Notes: a model not told the origin generated them from the sequence alone. Positions 1 through 5,703 are shown, numbered from the stretch's first letter. The stretch: 5,874 bases of DNA from Prevotella sp. (GCA_017442765.1 JAFRZC010000238.1:1-5874); one strand, 5' to 3'. Translations and numbers: made by a program.

Positions 1-740
1 ACGAGGGTGACCTCAGCACCACGGGCGGCACATTCCTCAGCCAGGGCGAATCCCATCTTGCCGCTGCTGTAGTTGCCGATGAAGCGTACCGGGTCGATTT
101 TCTCGTAGGTGGGACCGGCGGTAATGAGAATGTGCTGGGAGGCAAGTGTGGAAAGACGCTGGCTGGGAGTGGGGGAGGTTGCGGGCGTGGCGGCTTGATG
201 GTCGAAGAAACGGCTGAGCGCCTCGACGATGACATCAGGTTCCTCCATGCGTCCCTTGCCTTCCAAGCCACTGGCCAGGAAACCGCTCTGCGGCTCGATG
301 ATATGGTTGCCGTACTCCTGTAATGTGCGCAGATTGGCTTGCGTAGAGGGGTGGGCATACATGTCGAGGTCCATAGCCGGGGCGATGAACACGGGAGCCT
401 TCATCGAGAGATAGGTGGTGATGAGCATGTTGTCGGCCACTCCATGGGCCATCTTTCCGATGGTGCTGGCCGTGGCTGGCGCTATGAGCATGGCATCGGC
501 CCACAACCCGATGTCGACGTGCGAGTTCCAAGTGCCGTCACGTTGTGAGAAGAACTCGCTGATGACGGGCTTGTGGGTGAGGGCAGAGAGGGTGATGGGC
601 GTGATAAACTCCTTACCAGCCGGTGTGATGACCACCTGTACCTCAGCTCCCTGTTTGATGAGGCCACGAATGATGAGACAGGCTTTATAGGCGGCAATGC
701 TGCCCGTAATGCCCAGAACGATTTTCTTTCCTTTCAGCAT
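1..740 (-). CDS. coaBC: Bifunctional phosphopantothenoylcysteine decarboxylase / phosphopantothenate-cysteine ligase (CoaBC, Dfp), 3' end cut off by window edge
   Basis: CoaBC makes 4'-phosphopantetheine in the cytosol for coenzyme A: the CoaB half joins cysteine to 4'-phosphopantothenate using CTP, and the FMN-dependent CoaC half decarboxylates the product. The first 246 residues are visible. The N-terminal flavoprotein fold starts [20 protein letters not shown] (residues 1-20). The active-site His lies in [10 protein letters not shown] (His74), followed by [14 protein letters not shown]. The substrate-binding motif reads PAMDLDMY (121-128) and the flap reads [14 protein letters not shown] (152-165). 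After a Ser/Thr/Pro/Ala-rich linker (about 181-200), CoaB begins with [24 protein letters not shown] (207-230 region), the CoaB dimer/nucleotide motif. The gene is oddly Asp at the usually conserved Asn (PxMNxxM) and Ser at the flap Cys known from E. coli Dfp. Its ATG directly abuts the TAA of the upstream exonuclease, so the two are probably co-transcribed and translationally coupled. The C-terminal part of CoaB lies outside the window. Confidence 0.96.
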   Translation of the reverse strand, partial: MLKGKKIVLGITGSIAAYKACLIIRGLIKQGAEVQVVITPAGKEFITPITLSALTHKPVISEFFSQRDGTWNSHVDIGLWADAMLIAPATASTIGKMAHGVADNMLITTYLSMKAPVFIAPAMDLDMYAHPSTQANLRTLQEYGNHIIEPQSGFLASGLEGKGRMEEPDVIVEALSRFFDHQAATPATSPTPSQRLSTLASQHILITAGPTYEKIDPVRFIGNYSSGKMGFALAEECAARGAEVTL

Positions 741-1595
741 TTATTTGTTGTTAAAGGCACGCAGGCGGATGCGGGTGAGCACCTGCTTGGTGTTGTTGGT
801 GAAATCGCTGGAGAGCATCCAGCCATAGTAACCCGGGTCGCGGTTGAGCACGTCGGTCACCGCCCAGTTCTTGTATTTTCCGAAGTTGAACACCTCGTGC
901 TTGCGAGGATGACCGTCCTTGTCGGTGAGCACGTTGCCTTGTGCGTCGACCATGTCTCTCCACACGATACGGCCTGCGAAGTCGACGTTGTCGTTGGTCT
1001 TCGAGAAAGCGGCCAGCTCGTTCATGTCGTTGTTGAGTTGGCGTTCGGGCTCTTCCTGGCGTCCGGGAGCATACATGTCGAGCTGTCCCATCAGCACGCG
1101 ATAGGTGGCTTCGGTATCCTGGTCGGCACGGTGAGCCTCAAAGTCGTCCTCCATCTTACGGCCGCAGTAGAACTTGTAAGCGGCAGCCAGATTGCGACGC
1201 TCCATCTTGTGGTAGATGGTCTGGGCGTCGATGAGGCGGCACTTCGAGAAGTCGAAGTCGATGCCGGCACGCAGAAACTCCTCGGCGAGCATGGGGATGT
1301 CGAAGTGGTTGGAGTTGAAGCCGGCAAAATCGCAACCAGTGAATTTCTCGCTCAGCTTCGGGGCCAGCTCTTTGAATGAGGGCTGGTTCTTCACATCGTC
1401 GTTGCTGATGCCTGTCAGGGCAGTCACCTCTGCCGGGATGGACTTCTCGGGATTCACAAACAAGTTGGCACGTTCCTCGGTGCCATCGGTATTCACCTTG
1501 ATATATGATATCTGAATGATACGGTCATTAACAAGGTCAAGCCCCGTTGTCTCGAGATCGAAGACAATCAGGGGCTTAGTAAGGTTGAGTTTCAT
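741..1595 (-). CDS. DEDDh 3'-5' exonuclease (DnaQ/ExoX type, DNA polymerase III epsilon-like)
   Basis: A 284-residue protein of the RNase H-fold exonuclease family, expected to remove nucleotides from DNA 3' ends with two Mg ions during proofreading or repair. All catalytic motifs are present: ExoI VFDLETTGLD (Asp13, Glu15), ExoII FNSNHFDIPML (Asp99) and ExoIII HRADQDTEAT (His155, Asp160), which makes it DEDDh. Just after ExoIII is QLDMY (171-175), similar to the clamp-binding consensus QL[SD]LF. A long C-terminal extension (about 200-284) contains FNFGKYKNWAVTDVLNRDPG and YYGWML, which I recognise as the ExoX-like C-terminal domain found on exonuclease X-type proteins; a short proofreading epsilon subunit lacks this. 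It lies 19 bases after dnaN and abuts coaBC. Whether it is the replicative proofreader or a repair enzyme is not decidable here, because Bacteroidota polymerases may carry proofreading elsewhere. The start is the only in-frame ATG ahead of the ExoI motif. Confidence 0.93.
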   Translation of the reverse strand: MKLNLTKPLIVFDLETTGLDLVNDRIIQISYIKVNTDGTEERANLFVNPEKSIPAEVTALTGISNDDVKNQPSFKELAPKLSEKFTGCDFAGFNSNHFDIPMLAEEFLRAGIDFDFSKCRLIDAQTIYHKMERRNLAAAYKFYCGRKMEDDFEAHRADQDTEATYRVLMGQLDMYAPGRQEEPERQLNNDMNELAAFSKTNDNVDFAGRIVWRDMVDAQGNVLTDKDGHPRKHEVFNFGKYKNWAVTDVLNRDPGYYGWMLSSDFTNNTKQVLTRIRLRAFNNK

Positions 1596-1614
1596 AATGT
1601 TTCTACCAGATGAT

Positions 1615-2739
1615 TTAGTCGTTCAGCAACATGGGCATGATGAGCATCAGCACATCCTCGTTCTCCGGCTGCTGACCGGGTACGATGATGCCGGCACGGC
1701 TGGGGTCGGCCAGTTCGATAATCACATCCTCGCTGTCGAGGTTGTTGAGAATGTCGGTCAGCGACGGGCCCTTGAAGCCGATGCTCATGGGCGAGCCGTT
1801 GTATTCGCAGGTGATTTCTTCCTTGGCGCTGGTGGCGAAGTCGATATCCTCTGACGAGAGTGTCAGCTTGCCAGGCTCCACGCGGAAGCGGATGAGCTGA
1901 CTGCTGTCGCTGGCGAAGGGAAGCACACGGCGCAAGGTTCCGATGAGCGACTTACGGTCGATGGTAATCTGGTTGGGGTTGTCCTGCGGAATCACCGAGT
2001 TGTAGTTGGGGTAACGGCCCTCGATGAGACGGCATGTGATCACGCTGTCGGCAAACGAGACTTCGGCGTTGCGCTCGTCGAAACGAATGGTCACGTCGCC
2101 GCCGTCGCGCTGGAGCACGTTCTTCAGCAGCGTGGCAGGTTTCTTGGGCAGGATGAAGGCGGCGGGTACTTCGCTCTTCACCGTGTAGTTCTTGTTGCGC
2201 ACCAGTTTGTGACCGTCGCTGGCCACGATAGCCAACGCATCGGGAGTAAGGTCGAAATAGATACCGTTCATCACGGGGCGCAGCTCGTCCTGGGCGGTAG
2301 CGAAGATAGAACGGTTGATGTTGTTGGCCAGCACATTGGCGTCGACAACGATACTGGTGGCATTGTCGGAGATGGCCTGCGGACGGGGATACTCGTCAGC
2401 GTTCTGACCTGTGAAATTATAGATACCATTCTGATAAATCACCTTGATGGTATAGGCCTCCATGTCGATATCGAGGGTGAGGGGCTGCTCCGGCAATTCC
2501 TTCACGGCATCGAGGATGGTACGGTTATGTACGGCAAAGCTGCCTTGTCCGTCCACATTATCGAGCACTATGGTGGTTTTCATCACGTTCTCGCTATCGG
2601 AGGCTGTGATGGTAAGCTGGTTGCCATCCACTTCGAAAAGGAAACAGTCGAGGATAGCCAAACTGTTCTTGTTGTTAAGGACCCTGGCAAGGGTTGCAAG
2701 TCGGCTGCTCAGGGCCGAACTGGATAATGTAAATCTCAT
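1615..2739 (-). CDS. dnaN: DNA polymerase III subunit beta (sliding clamp)
   Basis: The ring-shaped homodimeric clamp that tethers polymerase III and many repair enzymes to DNA. At 374 residues it has the normal family length and divides into three similar domains of about 120 residues. Recognisable stretches are the N-terminus MRFTLSSSALSSRLATLARV, then FAVHNRTILDAVKELPEQPL in domain 1, NRSIFATAQDELRPVMNGIY and VASDGHKLVR in domain 2, and FADSVITCRLIEGRYPNYNS with RVLPFASDSSQLIRF toward domain 3. The protein ends in MLIMPMLLND; the MPM near the C-terminus is the strand lining the hydrophobic groove that takes clamp-binding peptides. The ATG at 2737-2739 gives the standard N-terminus. It is the first gene of the minus-strand unit dnaN - exonuclease - coaBC and lies about 40 bases downstream of the predicted transcription start of the promoter at 2787-2818. 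No dnaA is visible next to it, so the classical dnaA-dnaN arrangement does not apply within this window. Confidence 0.98.
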   Translation of the reverse strand: MRFTLSSSALSSRLATLARVLNNKNSLAILDCFLFEVDGNQLTITASDSENVMKTTIVLDNVDGQGSFAVHNRTILDAVKELPEQPLTLDIDMEAYTIKVIYQNGIYNFTGQNADEYPRPQAISDNATSIVVDANVLANNINRSIFATAQDELRPVMNGIYFDLTPDALAIVASDGHKLVRNKNYTVKSEVPAAFILPKKPATLLKNVLQRDGGDVTIRFDERNAEVSFADSVITCRLIEGRYPNYNSVIPQDNPNQITIDRKSLIGTLRRVLPFASDSSQLIRFRVEPGKLTLSSEDIDFATSAKEEITCEYNGSPMSIGFKGPSLTDILNNLDSEDVIIELADPSRAGIIVPGQQPENEDVLMLIMPMLLND

Positions 2740-2786
2740 GAGTATCTAATTTTTGTTGTTATGATGCATCATTGGTTAATTCGATA

Positions 2787-2818
2787 CAAAATTACAAAAA
2801 AGCGTTGTGTAAAACAAA
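2787..2818 (-). promoter_or_regulatory. Bacteroidota-type promoter of dnaN operon
   Basis: Read on the minus strand, TTTG (2815-2818) is followed after exactly 20 bases by TAATTTTG (2787-2794). Both match the Bacteroidota sigma-A consensus (-33 TTTG, -7 TAnnTTTG) perfectly and the spacing is ideal. The predicted start of transcription is near 2780, giving a leader of about 40 bases before the dnaN ATG. The spacer contains TTTTACACA (2806-2814, minus strand), a one-mismatch DnaA-box-like 9-mer. The promoter assignment is inference from consensus. Confidence 0.75.
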
Positions 2819-2835
2819 AAATCATGGAAAAAGTT

Positions 2836-2865
2836 TTTGTTTTTAGAACTATTTTAGTAATTTCG
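2836..2865 (+). promoter_or_regulatory. Bacteroidota-type promoter of the DUF3127 SSB-like gene
   Basis: TTTG (2836-2839) is followed after 18 bases by TAATTTCG (2858-2865), which differs from TAnnTTTG at one position. The predicted transcription start is near 2870, leaving an A-rich leader of about 38 bases with no Shine-Dalgarno sequence. It lies beside, but does not overlap, the divergent dnaN promoter. Confidence 0.6.
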
Positions 2866-2907
2866 CAACTGAAAACAATCAACTCTAATAAAAAATACAT
2901 ATAATAA

Positions 2908-3363
2908 ATGGATTTACAAGGTAAGATTATTGCCGTGCTGCCCGAGCGTAGTGGTGTTTCAGCACGTGGAGAGTGGAAAGCGGGTTCGTTTGTCATCGAG
3001 ACACACGACAACTTCCCCAAAAAGATGGTGTTCGATGTCTTTGGTGCCGAACGTCTGGCTCAGTATGCCATCAAGGCTGGTGACGAGCTCATCGTCTCGT
3101 TCGACATCGATGCTCACGAGTATCAAGGACGCTGGTACAACAGCATTCGTGCCTGGAACATCCAGCGTGTTGACCCGGCTTCTGTCCAGGGTTATCCCGG
3201 AGCAAATGTCAACACTCCATTCCCGCCGCCTCCCGCAATGGGTAGTGCCGCTCCCGCCGCCTCTGCTCCTGCTGCCGCTCCTGCCGCTCCTGCTGCTGGT
3301 GCTACGGCCCCATTCCCTCCTGCTCAGGATAATGGTGGCAGTACCGACGACCTGCCTTTCTAA
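2908..3363 (+). CDS. DUF3127 family protein, single-stranded-DNA-binding-like, with SSB-type acidic tip
   Basis: A 151-residue protein that I recognise as DUF3127, a Bacteroidota family without a standard gene name. Residues 1 to about 92 (MDLQGKIIAVLPERSGVSAR at the start, KKMVFDVFGAERL, GDELIVSFDIDAHEYQGRWY and SIRAWNIQRV) form alternating strands compatible with an OB fold, with aromatic residues near the end as in SSB proteins. Residues about 105-140 are an Ala/Pro-rich, probably disordered linker. The last residues are STDDLPF, closely resembling the DD(I/L)PF tip by which bacterial SSB recruits repair and replication partners. The layout (OB core, flexible linker, acidic tip) is that of SSB, so single-strand DNA binding is the best inference, but it is not a canonical Ssb by sequence. 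It is divergent from dnaN with its own promoter and terminator, so it is probably monocistronic. The ATG is preceded by an A/T-rich leader. Confidence 0.88.
   Translation: MDLQGKIIAVLPERSGVSARGEWKAGSFVIETHDNFPKKMVFDVFGAERLAQYAIKAGDELIVSFDIDAHEYQGRWYNSIRAWNIQRVDPASVQGYPGANVNTPFPPPPAMGSAAPAASAPAAAPAAPAAGATAPFPPAQDNGGSTDDLPF
3241..3320 (+). repeat. Low-complexity GCTCCTGCC-type repeat encoding the Ala/Pro linker
   Basis: Imperfect tandem copies of a 9-base unit, GCTCCTGC(C/T), are clearest at 3265-3294 (a 12-base variant followed by two 9-base units) and degenerate on either side. They encode Ala-Pro-Ala runs in the linker of the DUF3127 protein. Unit length is a multiple of three, so slippage would change linker length without a frameshift. 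Confidence 0.6.
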
Positions 3364-3385
3364 ACGGGGATACGAAATAAAAGAT

Positions 3386-3421
3386 AATGGGAAGCGAGTT
3401 GAGCCGCTTCCCATTTTTTTT
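3386..3421 (+). terminator. Intrinsic terminator after the DUF3127 gene
   Basis: A perfect 11-base-pair stem, AATGGGAAGCG (3386-3396) with CGCTTCCCATT (3405-3415), closes an 8-base loop and runs into eight T residues (3414-3421). It begins 22 bases after the stop codon. On the minus strand the same hairpin is followed by a moderately T-rich stretch, so it may also stop transcription coming from the methyltransferase gene that ends at 3460. Confidence 0.9.
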
Positions 3422-3459
3422 CGTTTTGCTTTGTAGCTCTTCTGGCAAGTCGTTATGCC

Positions 3460-4170
3460 TCACCTCTTTGTGATTCGGGCCGTGTAGTCAAAGTGTTCAC
3501 CAACAGCCACCACTTCCACAGCATATCCGTTTTTCTCTGCTTCCTTTCTCAAGGTCTCTGCATCGATGTAGAGCCAGTCGAAGGGCTCGCCAATCGTATC
3601 CTTATACTGCATCCTGTAGCTCAGCTCACCATAGTAGTGGCCTGTGTCGGGATAGTCGATGAGGCCGTTCTCGTCCTCGAAGACATAGCTGATGTCTGAA
3701 GAGTCGCAAAGCACCTGGCCTCCCGTCGCCAGTATCTTGTCGAGGTGGCGGAAGAACTCGGGCATGCGCTCCAAGGTGCCTACGATACCGATGCCGTTCA
3801 TCAGCATCAGAATGGTATCGTATTTGCCACCTATCGTAAAGAAATCCTGTTCGACCACCTTCTTCACACCTCTCTGCCTCATGGTCTCAACCGACAGAGG
3901 GGAAATGTCGATGGCTGTCACGTCAACGCCCCGCCCTTGAAGGACGAGCGAGTGGCAGCCAGAGCCAGCTCCCACGTCGAGCGTCTTGCCCCTTGTCATG
4001 TCGAGAGCCTTCCTTTCTGTCTCCGGCATTTCCTCGTATGTGCGGAAAAGCGTTGCCAGAGGTATCTCGTCCTCCTCAAACATAGGGGAGAACACCCTGA
4101 GTCTGTCGGCCGTACCTGTCAGCTGGTAGTCGGCAATGGCTCGGCCCATCGGGTCGGCTTTCCTGTTCAT
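3460..4170 (-). CDS. Class I SAM-dependent methyltransferase
   Basis: A Rossmann-fold methyltransferase of 236 residues (from the ATG at 4168-4170), presumably cytosolic; there is no signal peptide or membrane segment. Motif I is TLDVGAGSGCHSLVL, with the SAM-binding glycines around residues 67-71. The motif II acidic residue is Asp88 in VTAIDIS, which would hold the ribose hydroxyls. EQDFF (around Asp109) matches the adenine-contacting region, followed by YDTILMLMNGIGIVG. The N-terminal DPMGRAIADY and RVFSPMFEEDEIPLATLFR resemble small-molecule methyltransferases, but the substrate is not recognisable. An upstream ATG at 4177-4179 would add three residues; the inner ATG is preferred because it forms a 4-base ATGA overlap with the stop of the carbonic anhydrase gene, suggesting translational coupling. 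The biological link to bicarbonate chemistry is unclear. Transcription probably ends in or near the hairpin at 3386-3415. Confidence 0.88.
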   Translation of the reverse strand: MNRKADPMGRAIADYQLTGTADRLRVFSPMFEEDEIPLATLFRTYEEMPETERKALDMTRGKTLDVGAGSGCHSLVLQGRGVDVTAIDISPLSVETMRQRGVKKVVEQDFFTIGGKYDTILMLMNGIGIVGTLERMPEFFRHLDKILATGGQVLCDSSDISYVFEDENGLIDYPDTGHYYGELSYRMQYKDTIGEPFDWLYIDAETLRKEAEKNGYAVEVVAVGEHFDYTARITKR

Positions 4171-4721
4171 TTGTGACATATCTCCTCCAGCTCGCCAGTT
4201 TCCGAGTCGGTGATGAAGCCGCGAACCACCACATCCTTCGGTACCAGCGGGTGAGTCTTGATGGTCTCTACGGTTTTGCGCACGGAAGTGGGCGTGTCTT
4301 TAAATCCTTCCAGCCATTGGTTCAAGTCGATGCCGCACTTGCGGATGATGTCTAGGGTATCGTCGTTCACGCCCCGGGCATTCATTTCCTGGTGGAAGTG
4401 GTCATAACTCATGTGACAGGCGCCACAATGGGAGTGGGCCACCACCATGATCTCGTCGACGCCCAGCTCGTAAATGGCCACGATGAGGCTCCGCATGGCC
4501 GAGTCGAACGGCGAGATGACCAAGCCTCCAGCGTTTTTGATAATCTTGGCATCGCCGTTCTTCAAACCGAGTGCCGCGGGGAGTAATTCGGTTAGTCGGG
4601 TGTCCATACATGAGAGCACGGCCAGACGTTTGTTGGGGTACTTGTCTGTCAGATATTTCTCATAACCCTTCTCGGCTACGAAAGTCTTGTTGTAAGCAAT
4701 AATCTGGTCAATCATATTCAT
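4167..4721 (-). CDS. Beta-class carbonic anhydrase
   Basis: A zinc enzyme interconverting CO2 and bicarbonate in the cytosol, typically supplying bicarbonate to carboxylases or balancing pH. At 184 residues it is of the short beta type. The zinc ligands are visible as Cys38 (SCMDTR), His96 and Cys99 (VVAHSHCGACH), with the catalytic Asp40/Arg42 pair in the same CMDTR motif. Other family landmarks are KIIKNAGGLVISPFDSAMRS (59-78), with the NAGG turn, and IYELGVDEIMVVAHSHCG (83-100). The C-terminus (DVVVRGFITDSETGELEEI) is the usual edge strand plus helix. No key residue is missing. The start could be Met1 or Met3 (4713-4715); Met1 is given. The gene overlaps the following methyltransferase by ATGA and has its own -7-like element upstream at 4762-4769, so the pair is probably a two-gene operon separate from the DUF2284 gene 138 bases upstream. 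Confidence 0.96.
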   Translation of the reverse strand: MNMIDQIIAYNKTFVAEKGYEKYLTDKYPNKRLAVLSCMDTRLTELLPAALGLKNGDAKIIKNAGGLVISPFDSAMRSLIVAIYELGVDEIMVVAHSHCGACHMSYDHFHQEMNARGVNDDTLDIIRKCGIDLNQWLEGFKDTPTSVRKTVETIKTHPLVPKDVVVRGFITDSETGELEEICHK

Positions 4722-4761
4722 CTTGTCGCAATCTTTTAAGGTGTTCGAAATTTATTATATG

Positions 4762-4769
4762 CAAAGTTA
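4762..4769 (-). promoter_or_regulatory. Probable -7 element for the carbonic anhydrase operon
   Basis: On the minus strand TAACTTTG matches TAnnTTTG exactly and sits about 40 bases before the ATG in an A/T-rich gap (4722-4859). I see no TTTG at the expected -33 position, so the promoter may be weak, activator-dependent, or the match may be chance. No convincing terminator hairpin is visible in the rest of this gap. Confidence 0.5.
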
Positions 4770-4859
4770 AGAATTATCTGGAATGATGATTGTATTTGTA
4801 CTCGTTTTTTATAATAGTTTATGAATGATGGTTGAAATTTTGCAAGTGGCCATGATAGG

Positions 4860-5426
4860 CTAGATACCGGCCGGAATCTTCTCGTAGAAGACGCCACAAA
4901 CCAGCGTCAGGTATTCAGGGATGAGTCCTTTCTTGCTCCATTTCATCTCTATTCCCAACAGGTCGTTGGCCGTCTTGCCGATGTCGAAGCCAAAAGCCTC
5001 TAGCGACGGGCGCACCTTTTCGGGATGTCGGCAGGGCTTCCCCTCTATTCTTGCGCAAGGCTCTCCGCCACAATAGGGACAAGTGCCTACGAATCCGAAG
5101 GCCATGCCGTCCAGCGCCTGCTCGGTTTCCAGCAATTCCTCGTTCAACGGGTCGATCACGGGCTTCATCAGGTCGTTGGCGGCCTCCAACGGAAGGCTGA
5201 GATTGTGGGGGATAATTTTCGCTCCGATGATGCGCACCCTCTTGAACTGATCGATGACCGAAAGCGGCTGGAAGTCGAATGGCGGACACCCATACCTGTG
5301 GCCATAGTTCTTGCATTCCCGGCAAAACTCGATGAAGTAGTCTGCCTTGCAAAACTCTTTGATATAGGTCCGGGCATCCACCTCAGCCACATATCTCTCA
5401 ACCGTAAAAGTCAGATCATCTGCCAT
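4860..5426 (-). CDS. DUF2284 family cysteine-rich, predicted metal-binding protein
   Basis: A 188-residue soluble protein that I recognise as DUF2284, a family annotated only as predicted metal binding; no reaction is known to me. Numbered from the ATG at 5424-5426, it has two cysteine groups. The first is Cys26, Cys35, Cys38 and Cys47 in CRECKNYGHRYGCPPF. The second is Cys116, Cys119, Cys124 and Cys132 in GTCPYCGGEPCARIEGKPC, followed by RHPEKVRPSLEAFGFDIG, a family signature. A ninth Cys177 is near the C-terminus (LVCGVFYEKIP). The spacing, especially the ferredoxin-like second group, suits an iron-sulfur cluster or zinc site, which is inference. The open frame extends upstream to a GTG at 5457-5459 (199 residues), but that extension is Lys/Pro/Asn-rich and unlike the domain, so the ATG is preferred. 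It is likely transcribed from the -7 element at 5497-5504; its neighbours give no functional hint. Confidence 0.88.
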   Translation of the reverse strand: MADDLTFTVERYVAEVDARTYIKEFCKADYFIEFCRECKNYGHRYGCPPFDFQPLSVIDQFKRVRIIGAKIIPHNLSLPLEAANDLMKPVIDPLNEELLETEQALDGMAFGFVGTCPYCGGEPCARIEGKPCRHPEKVRPSLEAFGFDIGKTANDLLGIEMKWSKKGLIPEYLTLVCGVFYEKIPAGI

Positions 5427-5496
5427 ACTGTTCTCATCTTTGTTCACGGGCGGTTTCACGTTCCCGTTCTTGGCTTTTTACACCATTTGTTGACGG

Positions 5497-5504
5497 CAAA
5501 ATTA
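5497..5504 (-). promoter_or_regulatory. Probable -7 element for the DUF2284 gene
   Basis: On the minus strand TAATTTTG matches TAnnTTTG exactly and is identical to the -7 of the dnaN promoter. A clear TTTG at -33 is missing. The predicted start near 5490 gives a leader of about 65 bases to the ATG at 5426 and about 30 to the alternative GTG at 5459. Confidence 0.5.
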
Positions 5505-5610
5505 CTCATAATAATCCGTTTTTCTTGTGTAAACCCCTTAAAAACCATCAAAAACACATCAAAATAACACATCTTCACACTCGCTTTCCGTGATTTTGGC
5601 CACTATTTCG

Positions 5611-5618
5611 TATTTTTG
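5611..5618 (+). promoter_or_regulatory. Probable -7 element for the DUF1294 gene
   Basis: TATTTTTG matches TAnnTTTG exactly. The nearest upstream match to -33 is TTTC (5585-5588, 22-base gap), so the upstream half is weak. Transcription would begin near 5622, leaving a leader of about 80 bases. It diverges from the DUF2284 -7 element, and the 277-base gap 5427-5703 otherwise holds only A-rich sequence with no gene that I can support. Confidence 0.5.
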
Positions 5619-5703
5619 TAGCAGAAAAGGCTGCCCAACCAGCTGTCCTGTGGTGAGAATCAAGTATTGAGAAGAAACACCAAAGAGTAGAAAAGTATCA
5701 AAG

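Noticed and set aside
573..1379. Plus-strand open frame of 268 codons antisense to coaBC and the exonuclease
   Set aside because: It lies wholly opposite two genes with clear catalytic motifs. Its Val/His/Glu/Gly-rich translation has no recognisable domain and is what the complement of this codon usage produces.
2209..2727. Plus-strand open frame of 172 codons antisense to dnaN
   Set aside because: Opposite a certain gene, with no recognisable domain and no promoter of its own.
2740..2907. Replication origin next to dnaN
   Set aside because: Only one DnaA-box-like 9-mer with a mismatch, no repeated boxes and no dnaA or other origin-linked gene, so an origin is not supported.
5427..5459. GTG-initiated N-terminal extension of the DUF2284 protein
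   Set aside because: An ATG 11 codons downstream starts right at the conserved part. GTG starts are uncommon in this lineage and the extra residues look like leader sequence.
5025..5567. Plus-strand open frame of 180 codons antisense to the DUF2284 gene
   Set aside because: Opposite a gene with a conserved cysteine pattern; its translation matches no family I know.
5530..5580. Repeated CATCAAAA-like words suggesting a direct repeat or array
   Set aside because: Copies are few, short and irregularly spaced in A-rich sequence, which base composition explains.
5621..5634. Small GCAG/CTGC hairpin in the leader of the DUF1294 gene
   Set aside because: Only four base pairs with a six-base loop, too weak to call a regulatory structure or riboswitch.
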